In this document: in pieces, positions 18,878 through 27,508 of the stretch
Layout of the letters: each line of letters starts with the position of its first letter
How positions within the stretch are numbered: position 1 is the stretch's first letter
Origin: Magnetospirillum sp. XM-1
GTDB taxonomy: Bacteria; Pseudomonadota; Alphaproteobacteria; Rhodospirillales; Magnetospirillaceae
Direction of reading: 5' to 3'
Assembly: GCF_001511835.1 (NCBI RefSeq)
Contig: NZ_LN997848.1
Location: 2,694,001 to 2,758,000 of the forward strand
DNA: 64,000 nucleotides
Made by a program: the position numbers and the translations under genes
The notes under the pieces: model-generated
The model's input: the letters and a program-made list of their open reading frames with translations, nothing else
Told to the model about the DNA's origin: nothing
The model's database searches: none

Positions 18878-20554
18878 ATGGTTGATGTGAAGCGTGCCGG
18901 CCGCCTGTTGGCCTCCGCCTCGTTGGTTGCCTTGCTCGCCGCCTGCGCGGTGACGCCCGCGCCGTTCACCGCCGACGAGTTGAAGACCCAGGCGGCGGCC
19001 GACCGGGATGTCATGTTCAAGGGAGGCGAGCCGCTTTCGGGTCCGCTGTCGGTGTCCGAGGCCATTGCCCGGGCGCTGAAGTACAACCTGGACAAGCGCT
19101 CCAAGATGATGGAGGAGGCGCTGGCGCTCGGCCAGACCGATCTGGACCGCTGGGACATGCTGCCCAAGCTGACCGCCAATGCCGGCTATTCCTACCGGTC
19201 CGAGCCCAACGCCACCAATTCCCTCAACACCACCACCGGCCAGCGGGGCAGCGACTACAGCTACTCGGCCGACCAGCGGACCAAGACCGCCGACCTCACC
19301 ATGTCGTGGAACCTGCTGGATTTCGGCGTCACCTACTATACCGCCAAGGCCAATGCCGACCGCGTCCTGGTGGCCACCGAGCGCCGGCGCAAGGCGGTGC
19401 ATAATCTGGTGACCGAGGTGCGCTTCGCCTTCTGGCGCGCCGCCGCCTATCAGGTGCTGAGCGGCGAGGTGAACCGCGCGGTGGCCGAAGCCAAGGACGC
19501 CTTGGGCAAGGCCCGGCAGGTGGAAAAGGAAAACCTTAAGGCCCCGGCCGACTCCCTGCGCTACCAGAAGTCGCTGCTCGAAACCCTGCGCCAGCTGACG
19601 GCCATCCAGCAGGAGCTGTCCACCGCCCAGATCGAGCTGGCGGCGCTGATCAACGTGCCGCCGGGAACCCGGCTGGTGCTCGATGTTCCGGCCGAGATGA
19701 GGGTTCCTGACTGGGCCATGTCGCTGGAACGCATGGAGGAACTGGCTTTCGCCGGCAATCCCGACCTTCTGGAGCAGGGCTATCTGTCGCGGATCGCCAT
19801 CGACGAAACCAAGAAGACCATGCTCAAGCTGCTGCCCGGCATCACCTTTTCCAGCGGGCGAAACTGGGATGGCAATTCCTTCCAGGCCAATAACCTGTGG
19901 TGGGAGGCGGGCGCCAAGCTGTCGTGGAATGTCATGAACGTGCTTTCCGGCAAGTCGCAGCTGGACTATGCCGAGACCAACGAGGAGGTCGCCAATTCAA
20001 AGCGGGTGGCGCTGCGCATGGCGGTCCTGGCCCAGGTGCATGTGAGCGAGCGCCAGTTCCACAACGCCATCAGCCAGTACCAGCAATCGGACGAGCTGTG
20101 GCAGGTGGACAAGCGGCTGTTCGAGCTGTCCGAGGCCCGGACCGCCAACGACGCCACGGGCATCCTGGAGCGGGTTGCGGGTCGCGCCTCGGCTATCGCG
20201 TCGCAGCTGCGGCGCTTCCAGTCCTATGCCCAGGTGGAGCAGGCCTACGCCAAGATCCAGGCCACCATCGGCCATGACCTGACCATCGAGAAGGCCGAGG
20301 GCGGCGATCTCAAATCCCTGTCCAAGGCGGTGGCCGCCGGCCTGGCGGCCTGGGGCCGCGACGGCACGCCGTCCGAGCCTGTTCCCGCCGCATTGGCCGA
20401 GGTTCCCTTTGCCGTCGAGAACAGGACCCCCGAGCCGCTGACCAGCGAGAACACCAAGTGGATCAAGGGCGACGCCGAGGCCGGGCTGGTGGAAGAGACG
20501 GTGGGAACCGTGGTCGCCCATATCCGCAGCCTGTATCAGGCCTCCGGCCGATGA
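18878..20554 (+). CDS. TolC-family outer-membrane efflux/secretion lipoprotein
   Basis: 558 residues from ATG 18878, which has GGGGGAAG about 8 bp upstream. Two earlier in-frame ATGs (18854, 18857) lack a good site. The start gives a clear lipoprotein signal: basic residues, hydrophobic core, then LLAAC with Cys23. The body shows the two-fold helical pattern of TolC/OMF proteins: 'VSEAIARALKYNLDKR' at the start, long charged helices, 'GYSYRSEPNATNSL' as a beta-barrel segment, and a second half beginning near 'ITFSSGRNWDGN'. OMF proteins form the outer-membrane channel of type I and RND systems. It follows the giant-protein gene by 26 bp and overlaps the next gene by ATGA, so it is probably the exit duct of this cluster. 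Confidence 0.85.
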   Translation: MVDVKRAGRLLASASLVALLAACAVTPAPFTADELKTQAAADRDVMFKGGEPLSGPLSVSEAIARALKYNLDKRSKMMEEALALGQTDLDRWDMLPKLTANAGYSYRSEPNATNSLNTTTGQRGSDYSYSADQRTKTADLTMSWNLLDFGVTYYTAKANADRVLVATERRRKAVHNLVTEVRFAFWRAAAYQVLSGEVNRAVAEAKDALGKARQVEKENLKAPADSLRYQKSLLETLRQLTAIQQELSTAQIELAALINVPPGTRLVLDVPAEMRVPDWAMSLERMEELAFAGNPDLLEQGYLSRIAIDETKKTMLKLLPGITFSSGRNWDGNSFQANNLWWEAGAKLSWNVMNVLSGKSQLDYAETNEEVANSKRVALRMAVLAQVHVSERQFHNAISQYQQSDELWQVDKRLFELSEARTANDATGILERVAGRASAIASQLRRFQSYAQVEQAYAKIQATIGHDLTIEKAEGGDLKSLSKAVAAGLAAWGRDGTPSEPVPAALAEVPFAVENRTPEPLTSENTKWIKGDAEAGLVEETVGTVVAHIRSLYQASGR

Positions 20555-21270
20555 GGCGTCTCTCCCCGGTTTGGGTGGCGGCGGTTGCCTGCGCCGCTCC
20601 CGCCTGGGGGCAGGAATTGCGGGCCCAGCTTTCCCCTCGCGACTTCACCACCTTGGCCGCCGAGATCGGCGCCAAGGTGGAGAAGATCGGCGCGCGCGAG
20701 GGCGAGCGTTTCGCCAAGGGCCAAGTGCTGGTCGCCTTCGACTGCTCGGTCAACCGGGCCCAGCTGGACGAGGCCCGCGCCGCCCAATCCGCCGCCGACA
20801 AGACCCTGGCGGTCAACAGGCGGCTGCTGGAGCTGCAGACCGTGGGCAAGCTGGAGGCCGACGTCTCGGTGGCCGAGGCGGAGAAGGCCCGCGCCAAGGT
20901 CGCCGCCATGAGCGCCATGGTCTCCAAATGCGCCGTCACCGCGCCGTTCGACGGCCGCGTGGTGGAGCAGAAGGTCAGGGGGCAGCAATACGTCCAGCCG
21001 GGCCAGGCGCTGCTGGACATCCTCGACGATTCGGTGCTGGAGCTGGATTTCCTGGTGCCCAGCAAATGGCTGGTGTGGCTGAAGCCCGGCCACGCCTTCC
21101 AGGCGGCCATCGACGAGACCGGCAAGACCTATCCGGTGAAGCTGACACGGGTGGGGGCCCGCATCGACCCGGTCAGCCAGACCGTGCGGGTGGCCGGCGC
21201 CATCGGCGGCCATTTTCCCGAACTGACCGCGGGCATGTCCGGCAAGGTCCTGCTGGCGCCGCCGCCATGA
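20551..21270 (+). CDS. Periplasmic adaptor (HlyD/RND membrane-fusion) protein
   Basis: 239 residues; the ATG overlaps the stop of the TolC-family gene (ATGA). A signal peptide (ending near 'APAWGQ') leads into a short adaptor: a barrel-sandwich half, an alpha-hairpin rich in Ala/Lys/Glu (about residues 75-125), the second half 'CAVTAPFDGRVVEQKVRGQQ', and a beta-barrel. These are the parts of efflux RND-type membrane-fusion proteins, but at 239 residues it is shorter than the usual 350-400. It should link an inner-membrane partner to the lipoprotein channel encoded upstream. No RND pump or ABC ATPase gene is beside it. Confidence 0.82.
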   Translation: MRRLSPVWVAAVACAAPAWGQELRAQLSPRDFTTLAAEIGAKVEKIGAREGERFAKGQVLVAFDCSVNRAQLDEARAAQSAADKTLAVNRRLLELQTVGKLEADVSVAEAEKARAKVAAMSAMVSKCAVTAPFDGRVVEQKVRGQQYVQPGQALLDILDDSVLELDFLVPSKWLVWLKPGHAFQAAIDETGKTYPVKLTRVGARIDPVSQTVRVAGAIGGHFPELTAGMSGKVLLAPPP

Positions 21271-21286
21271 GCGAGGCGGGGGCGTG

Positions 21287-22597
21287 ATGGAGATCGAGGC
21301 CGGAACGGCCCTGCGCCTGGCCAGGCTGCTGGACGTGGAGGGTTCCATCCTGCGGGCGGCGGATGCCGCCGAGATCGCCTTCGTGGCGGTCAACGACGCC
21401 CATTCCCTGGTTCCCTATCGCCAGGCCGTGCTGTGGCGGCTGGGCAAGGGCGTCCAGGCGGTTTCCGGCCTGGCTCTGCCTGACCGCAACGCCCCCTTCC
21501 TGCTGTGGATGGAGGCCGTGTGCCGCCATCTCTCCTCACGGGCCGAGGCGGCGACGCTTACCGCCGCCGACCTGCCCGATGATCTGGCCGGGCAGTGGGG
21601 GGAATGGCTGCCGCCCCACCTCCTGTGGCTGCCGTTGGGCGATGGGGCGGCGCTGATTTACGCCGCCGAAGCGGAATGGCATGACGGCGACGTCGCCCTG
21701 CTGGCCCGGCTGGGCCAGGCGGCGGGCGCGTCGCTGGCCCGCTTCCACCGCCCGTCGCCTGTGGCCAACGCTCTGGCCCGGCTGAAAAGCAGCCGCAAGC
21801 GCCAGATTCTGGCGGTGGGGCTGCTGGGCCTGTCGCTGTTTCCGGTGACCGGTTCCGTGCTGGCGCCCGCCGACATGGTGCCCGCCCATCCCCTGGTGGT
21901 GCGCTCGCCGCTGGACGGCGTCGTGGACCGCATCCATGTGCGGCCCAACGAGGCGGTCACCGAGGGCAAGCCGCTGTTCGACCTGGACGCGACCCAGCTT
22001 TCGGGGCGTCTGGATGTGGCCCGCCAGCAGCAGGCCACCGCCGAGGCGGAATACCGTCAGGCGGCCCAGGCCCAGGTCTTCGATTCCAAGGCCAAGGTCC
22101 AGGTGGCCATTCTGGCCGGCCGCGCCGAGGAGAAGGCCGCCGAGGCCAAGTGGCTGGAAAGCCAGCTGGAGCGGATCCGGGTAAAATCGCCGGGGCCGGG
22201 GATCGCCGTTCTCGACGATCCGTCCGATTGGATCGGCCGTCCGGTGGTGGTGGGTGAGAAGGTGATGCTGGTCGCCGACGAGACCGACACCGAGGTCGAG
22301 GCCTGGCTGTCGGTGGCCGATGCCGGCGAGGCGCGGCCCGGCGCAAGGCTTACCCTGTTCCTCAATTCCCGCCCCCTGTCGCCGGTGCGCGCCGTGGTGC
22401 GCAGCGTGGCCTACGAGCCCTCGGCCCGGCCCGACGCCACCTTGGCCCATCGGGTGCGCGCCTTCCTGGTCGACGCTCAGGAGAAGCCGCGCCTGGGCCT
22501 CAAGGGTACGGCCCGCATCGACGGCGACACGGTGCCGCTGGTCTGGTGGCTGTTTCGAAAGCCGCTGGTCGCCATACGGCAATTCGTGGGTTTTTAG
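21287..22597 (+). CDS. HlyD-like membrane adaptor with cytoplasmic N-terminal GAF-like region
   Basis: 436 residues from ATG 21287 (a GTG precedes it by one codon). The N-terminal 165 residues look like a cytoplasmic globular domain. The pattern ('FVAVNDAHSLVPYRQAVLWR', later 'LLARLGQAAG') resembles a GAF fold, but this is uncertain. One transmembrane segment follows ('ILAVGLLGLSLFPVTGSV', about 170-190), then a lipoyl-like half 'SPLDGVVDRIHVRPNEAV', a short hairpin and a beta-barrel. HlyD proteins anchor type I export complexes in the inner membrane. A regulatory or scaffold role for the cytoplasmic domain is inference. It lies 16 bp after the previous adaptor gene and 3 bp before the M50 fusion gene. 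Confidence 0.78.
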   Translation: MEIEAGTALRLARLLDVEGSILRAADAAEIAFVAVNDAHSLVPYRQAVLWRLGKGVQAVSGLALPDRNAPFLLWMEAVCRHLSSRAEAATLTAADLPDDLAGQWGEWLPPHLLWLPLGDGAALIYAAEAEWHDGDVALLARLGQAAGASLARFHRPSPVANALARLKSSRKRQILAVGLLGLSLFPVTGSVLAPADMVPAHPLVVRSPLDGVVDRIHVRPNEAVTEGKPLFDLDATQLSGRLDVARQQQATAEAEYRQAAQAQVFDSKAKVQVAILAGRAEEKAAEAKWLESQLERIRVKSPGPGIAVLDDPSDWIGRPVVVGEKVMLVADETDTEVEAWLSVADAGEARPGARLTLFLNSRPLSPVRAVVRSVAYEPSARPDATLAHRVRAFLVDAQEKPRLGLKGTARIDGDTVPLVWWLFRKPLVAIRQFVGF

Positions 22598-22600
22598 ACC

Positions 22601-24703
22601 ATGGCCGCCGTCGCCATCCTGCCGCCGCTGCGCGAGGAGCTGACCGTGCATCCGGGGCTGCGCGGCGCGGACGGGGCGCCGACCTGGACGTTGCACGACC
22701 CGCTGCGCAACCAGTTCTTCCGCCTGTCCTGGCCGGCCTTCGAGATGCTGTCGCGCTGGCACCTGGGCGAACCCGGGGCGGTGGCGGAGCAGGTCCGCCA
22801 CGAAACCACCCTGGAGGTGGAGGCAGAGGACGTGGCCGACATGGTGGACTTCCTGGCCCGTGGCCAGTTGCTGCAGCCCGCCGGGCCCGAGCATACGCGG
22901 CGCCTGCTCGCCATCGCGCGCTCGTCACGCACGTCGTGGGCCGAGTGGTTGCTGCACCACTACCTGTTCTTCCGGGTGCCGCTGGTGCGTCCCGACCGGA
23001 TGCTGGAATTCCTGCTGCCGTGGGTGGCGTGGCTGGGCGGACCGGCCTTCCGTCTGGCCAGCGTCGCGGCCTTGCTGGCCGGCGTGCTGCTGGTGGGGCG
23101 GCAATGGAACGTCTTCGCCACCACCCTGGTGGACCAGTTCTCCATCACCGGGCTGGCAGCGTTCGGCGTGGCCCTGGGGCTGGCCAAGATCGTCCACGAA
23201 CTGGGCCATGCGCTCACCGCCAAGGCCTTCGGCCTGCGGGTGCCGACCATGGGGGTGGCCTTCCTGGTGCTGATGCCGGTGCTCTACACCGACGTCAACG
23301 AGGCGTGGAAGCTGCCCGACCGCCGCCGCCGCCTGCTGATCGGGGGCGCCGGGGTGCTGTCGGAACTGACCCTGGCGGCCTGGGCGACTCTGGCCTGGGC
23401 GCTGCTGCCCGACGGCACGGGGCGGCAGATGGCCTTCACTCTGGCCGCCACCACGTGGATTTCCTCGCTGCTGATCAATCTCAGCCCGTTCATGCGCTTC
23501 GACGGCTATTTCCTGCTGGCCGACGCGCTGGACATGCCCAATCTGCACAACCGGGCCTTCGCCCTGGCCCGCTGGCGCCTGCGCGAAATTCTGTTCGGCC
23601 TGGGCGAGCCCGAGCCGGAGCAGGTCGCCCCCGGTCGCCGCGGCTTTCTGGTCGTCTTCGCCTGGGCGGTGTGGATCTACCGTCTCAGCCTGTTTCTGGG
23701 CATCGCGGTGCTGGTCTACCATTTCTTCATCAAGGTGGTCGGAATCTTGCTGTTCGCGGTGGAGATCGGCTGGTTCGTGATCAGGCCCATGGCCGCCGAG
23801 ATCAAGGAGTGGGGCGAGCGTGCGGACGCGATCAAGGCGTCGCGGTGGTCGCGCTGGACCCTAGGGGGGGCGGGGCTGCTCGTGCTGCTGGCTCTGGTGC
23901 CCTGGAACGGCCGGGTTTCTGCCCCGGCCATGCTGAAGGCCGCCGGGCATGTGGTGCTCTATCCGCCCGGTCCCGCCATTCTGAAGTCGGTGGGCGTGCG
24001 CGATGAAACCTGGGTGGAGGCCGGCAGCGTGCTGGCCGTTCTCGACAATCCCGAGATCGATTACCGCCTGGTCCAGGCGGCGCGGCGCATGGGGGTGCTG
24101 AAATACGAATTGTCCTCGGTGGGCTTCGAGGACAGCTTTCGCGACCGCTCCCAGGCCATTGCCCGCGAGCTGGAGGCCGTTCAGGCCGAACATGCCGCCC
24201 TGCTGCGCGACAAGGCCCGCCTGACGCTCAAAGCGCCCATCGCCGGCTGGGTCAGCGACACGTCGCCCAACCTGTTCCAGGGCCAGTGGCTGAACCAGCG
24301 CGAGGCGCTGATGGCGGTGCGCGCCCCCGGCGCCATCGTCGAGGCCTATGTGGCCGAGGACGACCTGCCGCGCATCCGGCCCGGCGCAAAGGCCCTGTTC
24401 CTGGCCGAGGGGGCGCGGGCGGGGCTGCCCGCCGCCATCGTCGAGATCGACCGCACGGCGGTGCGGGGGCTGGCCGATCCCGCCCTGGCGGTCCAGTACG
24501 GCGGAACCGTTCCGGCCCGCTTCGTCGACAAGGCCCTGGTCCCCGACGTGGCGCTCTACCGTGTCCGCCTTTCCGTGGCGGGCGAGGCGTCCGAGCCCGT
24601 GATGCAGCGCGGCGAGGTCCATCTGGACGGCGAGGGGCGTTCGGTTGTGGAGCGTCTGTTGCGCGCCGCCGCCACGGTGGTGATCCGGGAATGGGGGGTA
24701 TAG
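22601..24703 (+). CDS. Fusion of PqqD-like region, M50 site-2-type metalloprotease and HlyD adaptor
   Basis: 700 residues. Residues 15-95 resemble PqqD/RRE-type peptide-binding domains (LHDPLRNQFFRLSWPAFEML). Residues 140-400 are a multi-pass membrane M50 zinc protease with HELGH at H199-E200-H203 and a second metal motif around D301 ('PFMRFDGYFLLADALDMPN'). After the last helices (about 405-430) a HlyD part follows: lipoyl-like half 'VVLYPPGPAILKSVGVRDE', a hairpin (about 490-540) and a barrel. Related proteins are annotated as 'putative peptide zinc metalloprotease' in peptide-export and RiPP operons. Proposed role (inference): recognise and cleave the leader of the giant protein, or another peptide, and pass it to the channel. 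Translation is probably coupled, as only 3 bp separate it from the previous stop. Confidence 0.82.
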   Translation: MAAVAILPPLREELTVHPGLRGADGAPTWTLHDPLRNQFFRLSWPAFEMLSRWHLGEPGAVAEQVRHETTLEVEAEDVADMVDFLARGQLLQPAGPEHTRRLLAIARSSRTSWAEWLLHHYLFFRVPLVRPDRMLEFLLPWVAWLGGPAFRLASVAALLAGVLLVGRQWNVFATTLVDQFSITGLAAFGVALGLAKIVHELGHALTAKAFGLRVPTMGVAFLVLMPVLYTDVNEAWKLPDRRRRLLIGGAGVLSELTLAAWATLAWALLPDGTGRQMAFTLAATTWISSLLINLSPFMRFDGYFLLADALDMPNLHNRAFALARWRLREILFGLGEPEPEQVAPGRRGFLVVFAWAVWIYRLSLFLGIAVLVYHFFIKVVGILLFAVEIGWFVIRPMAAEIKEWGERADAIKASRWSRWTLGGAGLLVLLALVPWNGRVSAPAMLKAAGHVVLYPPGPAILKSVGVRDETWVEAGSVLAVLDNPEIDYRLVQAARRMGVLKYELSSVGFEDSFRDRSQAIARELEAVQAEHAALLRDKARLTLKAPIAGWVSDTSPNLFQGQWLNQREALMAVRAPGAIVEAYVAEDDLPRIRPGAKALFLAEGARAGLPAAIVEIDRTAVRGLADPALAVQYGGTVPARFVDKALVPDVALYRVRLSVAGEASEPVMQRGEVHLDGEGRSVVERLLRAAATVVIREWGV

Positions 24704-24724
24704 ATTGATGATCGGAGGTGCATG

Positions 24725-25030
24725 ATGACCGCATTTCGCCGCCTGATACCCGCCCTGGCCATTTCGCTGTGGCTGGGGGGAGCCTTGGCCGCCGACAGGC
24801 CGGCGCCGTCGTCCGACAACGCCTATGCGGCCGCCAAGTCGGCCGAGATCGAGATGCTGAAGGTTCGGGCCTCCTCCGCTCCGGCCTTGGGGGCCGGACC
24901 GGTCCTGATGGAGGCCGACGACCTGCTGCGCCGTTTCCGCCAGGCGCCGGCGGCGGAGAGGGGGAGCCTGCGCGCCCAGCTTGACGCTGCCCTGGCCCGG
25001 GCCGAGCTGGAGCTCAGCCGGGGGCGCTAG
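24725..25030 (+). CDS. Small exported protein of unknown function in the M50-HlyD cluster
   Basis: 101 residues from ATG 24725, with GGAGG at 24714-24718; the ATG at 24722 is too close to it. A signal peptide (hydrophobic core then 'GGALAADRP') leads to an Ala/Glu/Arg-rich, wholly helical mature part of about 75 residues, which may form a coiled coil. I do not recognise a family. Being last in the run of five secretion-type genes, it could be a periplasmic accessory or a small substrate. The stop codon overlaps the convergent kinase gene by 4 bp. Confidence 0.65.
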   Translation: MTAFRRLIPALAISLWLGGALAADRPAPSSDNAYAAAKSAEIEMLKVRASSAPALGAGPVLMEADDLLRRFRQAPAAERGSLRAQLDAALARAELELSRGR

Positions 25031-27291
25031 TCAGGCAGTTTCGGCAGGGTGAAGATGACGCGGGTGCCCTTGCCCGGTCCTTCGGACTCGGCCCAGATGC
25101 GTCCGCCGTGGCGCTCGACGATCTTGCGGCAGACCGGCAGGCCGATTCCGGTGCCGCCGCCGTATTCGTCGCGCTGGTGCAGGCGCTGGAACAGGCCGAA
25201 GATGCGTTCCTCGTATCCCTTGCCCGTCTCGAGGCCGATGCCGTTGTCGGCCACGGTGAAGCGCCACATTTCCGGCCCGTCGGCCCGGCAGTCCAGGACG
25301 ATCCTGACCGGCTCGGAGCCGTGATACTTGAGGGCATTGCCCAACAGGTTGAGCAGAACCCGGTAAAGCTCGTCGTCGTTGCCCATGACCGTGGGCAGGG
25401 GCGAGGCGATGTCGAGCCGCGCGTCGGCGGCCTGCATCTGGCTGCGCAGGCCGTCCCGGGCGGAATTGGCCAATTCGTTCAGGGACACCGGAACCATGGC
25501 CCGTTCGCTGCGTCCCACCCGGCTGACCTCCAGCAGGTCGCGGACCAGGCTGTCCATACGGTTGGCGGCGTCGGTGACGATCTTGATGTAATCGCGTTCG
25601 TCGTCGTTCAGTTTTCCTTCGAGACGGCGGGCCAGCAGGGTCGAGAAGGAGGTGACGTTGCGCAGCGGTTCGCGCAGGTCGTGGGAGGCGACATAGGCGA
25701 AGGATTCCAACTCGGCGTTGGAACGCTGCAGCGCCTGATTCTTGTCGCGCAGTTCCTCCTCCACCGCCTTGGCCTGGGTGATGTCGGTGTGGAAGCCCAG
25801 GGTATAGGTCGGGCCGCCCGCCGGGTCGGCCACCTCGAAGGATTTGGCGTGCAGCCAGACCACCGAGCCGTCGGGGCGGACCACCCGGAATTCCGACCCG
25901 TACTCGCCCGATCCGATGCGCGACGCCACCAGTGAAATCACCGGCTCGCGGTCATCGGGATGAATCCAGGCGGGCCACAGGCTGGGGTTGGCCATCAGCT
26001 CCGCCGGCTCGTGCCCCCACAGCCGGCTGAAGGCCGGGCTGATGTAGTGGAAGCGGCGGTAATCCTGGTCGGCGACGAAGAACACCTGATCGATGGTTTC
26101 CGCCATTTCGCGGAAACGCCGCTCGCTTTCGGCCAGAATCCGCTCGGCCCGCTTGCGTTCGGAGATGTCGCGCAGGAACACGAACAGCCGCCCACCGCCG
26201 CCGGGAAAATACGAGGTGCTGACTTCCACGTCCCAGACTTCGCCGGACGAGGTCCGGTGGTGGGTCTCGAACCGGCTGGTCTCGCCCCGGATGACGGCGG
26301 CGATGCGGGTGTGGGTTTGCTCGCCGCTCTCCTCGGCGTCCAGGTCCGAGATGGACATGGTCCGCAACTGGTCGCCGCTGTAGCCGGAGCGGCGCGCATA
26401 GGCGTTGTTGACTTCGAGAATGCGGCCCTCGGAATCGGTCATCCAGAAGCCGTCGGAAGAGGTCTCGACGATGGCGCGGTAATACCTTTCGCTGTCGCTC
26501 AGGGCCTGGGTCATCATGGCGTTGGCGGCCAGCCGCGCATGGCTGCGCCGGGCGATCCAGCCGATGGCCAGCACGCCGGTCAGCCAGACCATCCCGTGGG
26601 TGGCGCTCATGGTCCGCACCACCCTGGCCTCGCCCGCCTGATAGGGGGCCAGCGGCACCGAAACGCCGATTCCACCCCTGACCTCGCCGTCCTTGAAGCC
26701 CAGATGGCCGTGGCATTTCTGGCAACTGGTCTCCATGCGGAACGGCTTGAACAGGCGCAGGAAGGGGGCGCCGTCGATGTCGGACACCTCCATCACCTCA
26801 TCCTTGAGGCCGGCTGAGAACTGGCGGATGCCCTCGGCCTCCCACGGGTCGGCGACGTTGGCGGGGTTCAGCGCGATGATGCCGACGATGCGCCCCTTGA
26901 TGCCGTACAACTCGCCATGGTCCTGCATCATCTCGCGCAGCATGTAGGCGGGATTCATCAAGGTCAGCCGGCGGCCGTCATTGGCGATCAGGTCGCGGTC
27001 GGGCAGATGCGCCATCCAGGGGCTGGGCGGGGTCTTTTCGGTCGGTTCCACATAGACGCCGCCATGGCCCGATGCCCACAGGCGATAGGCGACGTCCTTG
27101 TTGAAATTGGCCAGGGCGGTGTTGGTCGCCAGCTCCAGGGTGATTTCGCGCTGCTTGCTGACGTTCCAGGCCAGGGAGGCCCCCAGGAGCAGGGTCCAGG
27201 CCAGCAAGCCCAAGGCGGTATAACGCATCACGCCCGCCGTGACGCCGGCGAGGGGGGAGGCCGCTTCCGAACCCGGATGTCTGCCGCTCAA
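25027..27291 (-). CDS. Sensor histidine kinase with periplasmic DUF3365 heme-type domain and two PAS domains
   Basis: 754 residues. A membrane segment (about 22-44) is followed by a periplasmic DUF3365 (Tll0287-like) domain containing CQKCH at 190-194, a c-type heme attachment motif. A second membrane segment lies at about 228-250. Two PAS/PAC domains follow (about 268-395 and 396-520). Then comes a HisKA with YVASHDLREPLRNV and a HATPase_c with NLLGNALKYH, DNGIGLE and GTGIGLPV. DUF3365 domains with CxxCH are known as heme-based sensors, so sensing of redox state, oxygen or NO is a reasonable inference. There is no receiver gene next to it. It converges on the small exported protein gene with a 4-bp overlap. 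Confidence 0.88.
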   Translation of the reverse strand: MSGRHPGSEAASPLAGVTAGVMRYTALGLLAWTLLLGASLAWNVSKQREITLELATNTALANFNKDVAYRLWASGHGGVYVEPTEKTPPSPWMAHLPDRDLIANDGRRLTLMNPAYMLREMMQDHGELYGIKGRIVGIIALNPANVADPWEAEGIRQFSAGLKDEVMEVSDIDGAPFLRLFKPFRMETSCQKCHGHLGFKDGEVRGGIGVSVPLAPYQAGEARVVRTMSATHGMVWLTGVLAIGWIARRSHARLAANAMMTQALSDSERYYRAIVETSSDGFWMTDSEGRILEVNNAYARRSGYSGDQLRTMSISDLDAEESGEQTHTRIAAVIRGETSRFETHHRTSSGEVWDVEVSTSYFPGGGGRLFVFLRDISERKRAERILAESERRFREMAETIDQVFFVADQDYRRFHYISPAFSRLWGHEPAELMANPSLWPAWIHPDDREPVISLVASRIGSGEYGSEFRVVRPDGSVVWLHAKSFEVADPAGGPTYTLGFHTDITQAKAVEEELRDKNQALQRSNAELESFAYVASHDLREPLRNVTSFSTLLARRLEGKLNDDERDYIKIVTDAANRMDSLVRDLLEVSRVGRSERAMVPVSLNELANSARDGLRSQMQAADARLDIASPLPTVMGNDDELYRVLLNLLGNALKYHGSEPVRIVLDCRADGPEMWRFTVADNGIGLETGKGYEERIFGLFQRLHQRDEYGGGTGIGLPVCRKIVERHGGRIWAESEGPGKGTRVIFTLPKLPD

Positions 27292-27456
27292 ATTGGCACC
27301 TAGCGCGATTATTCCTTAAAGATAGAGTTGAACTATACCAAATAGGTATGGGAATCACAGCGTTGCATCTGATGACGAAATCTTACCGACGCCGGGGAAA
27401 GCGCCGTCCGCGCCGCCGGGCCGGGCGGCCGGCACGTCAACGCGGTCAGGTGGTTC

Positions 27457-27491
27457 GGCATCCTGGGCGGCAGGCCGTCGCCCAGGATGCC
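27457..27491 (-). terminator. Strong hairpin downstream of the chemoreceptor gene
   Basis: A perfect 13-bp inverted repeat (27457-27469 with 27479-27491, 9-nt loop) lies 17 bp past the stop of the chemoreceptor gene. No U-tract follows on either strand, so it could stabilise the 3' end rather than act as a classic terminator. The gene-free stretch 27292-27508 holds nothing else I can name. Confidence 0.5.
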
Positions 27492-27508
27492 TTGTCCGGG
27501 GTCGGGCG

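Noticed and set aside
8708..25030. Search for an ABC transporter (HlyB-type) to match the adaptors and giant proteins
   Set aside because: No Walker A/LSGGQ-bearing ORF lies in this region on either strand; the only ABC ATPases in the window are CysA and the LivF-type protein.
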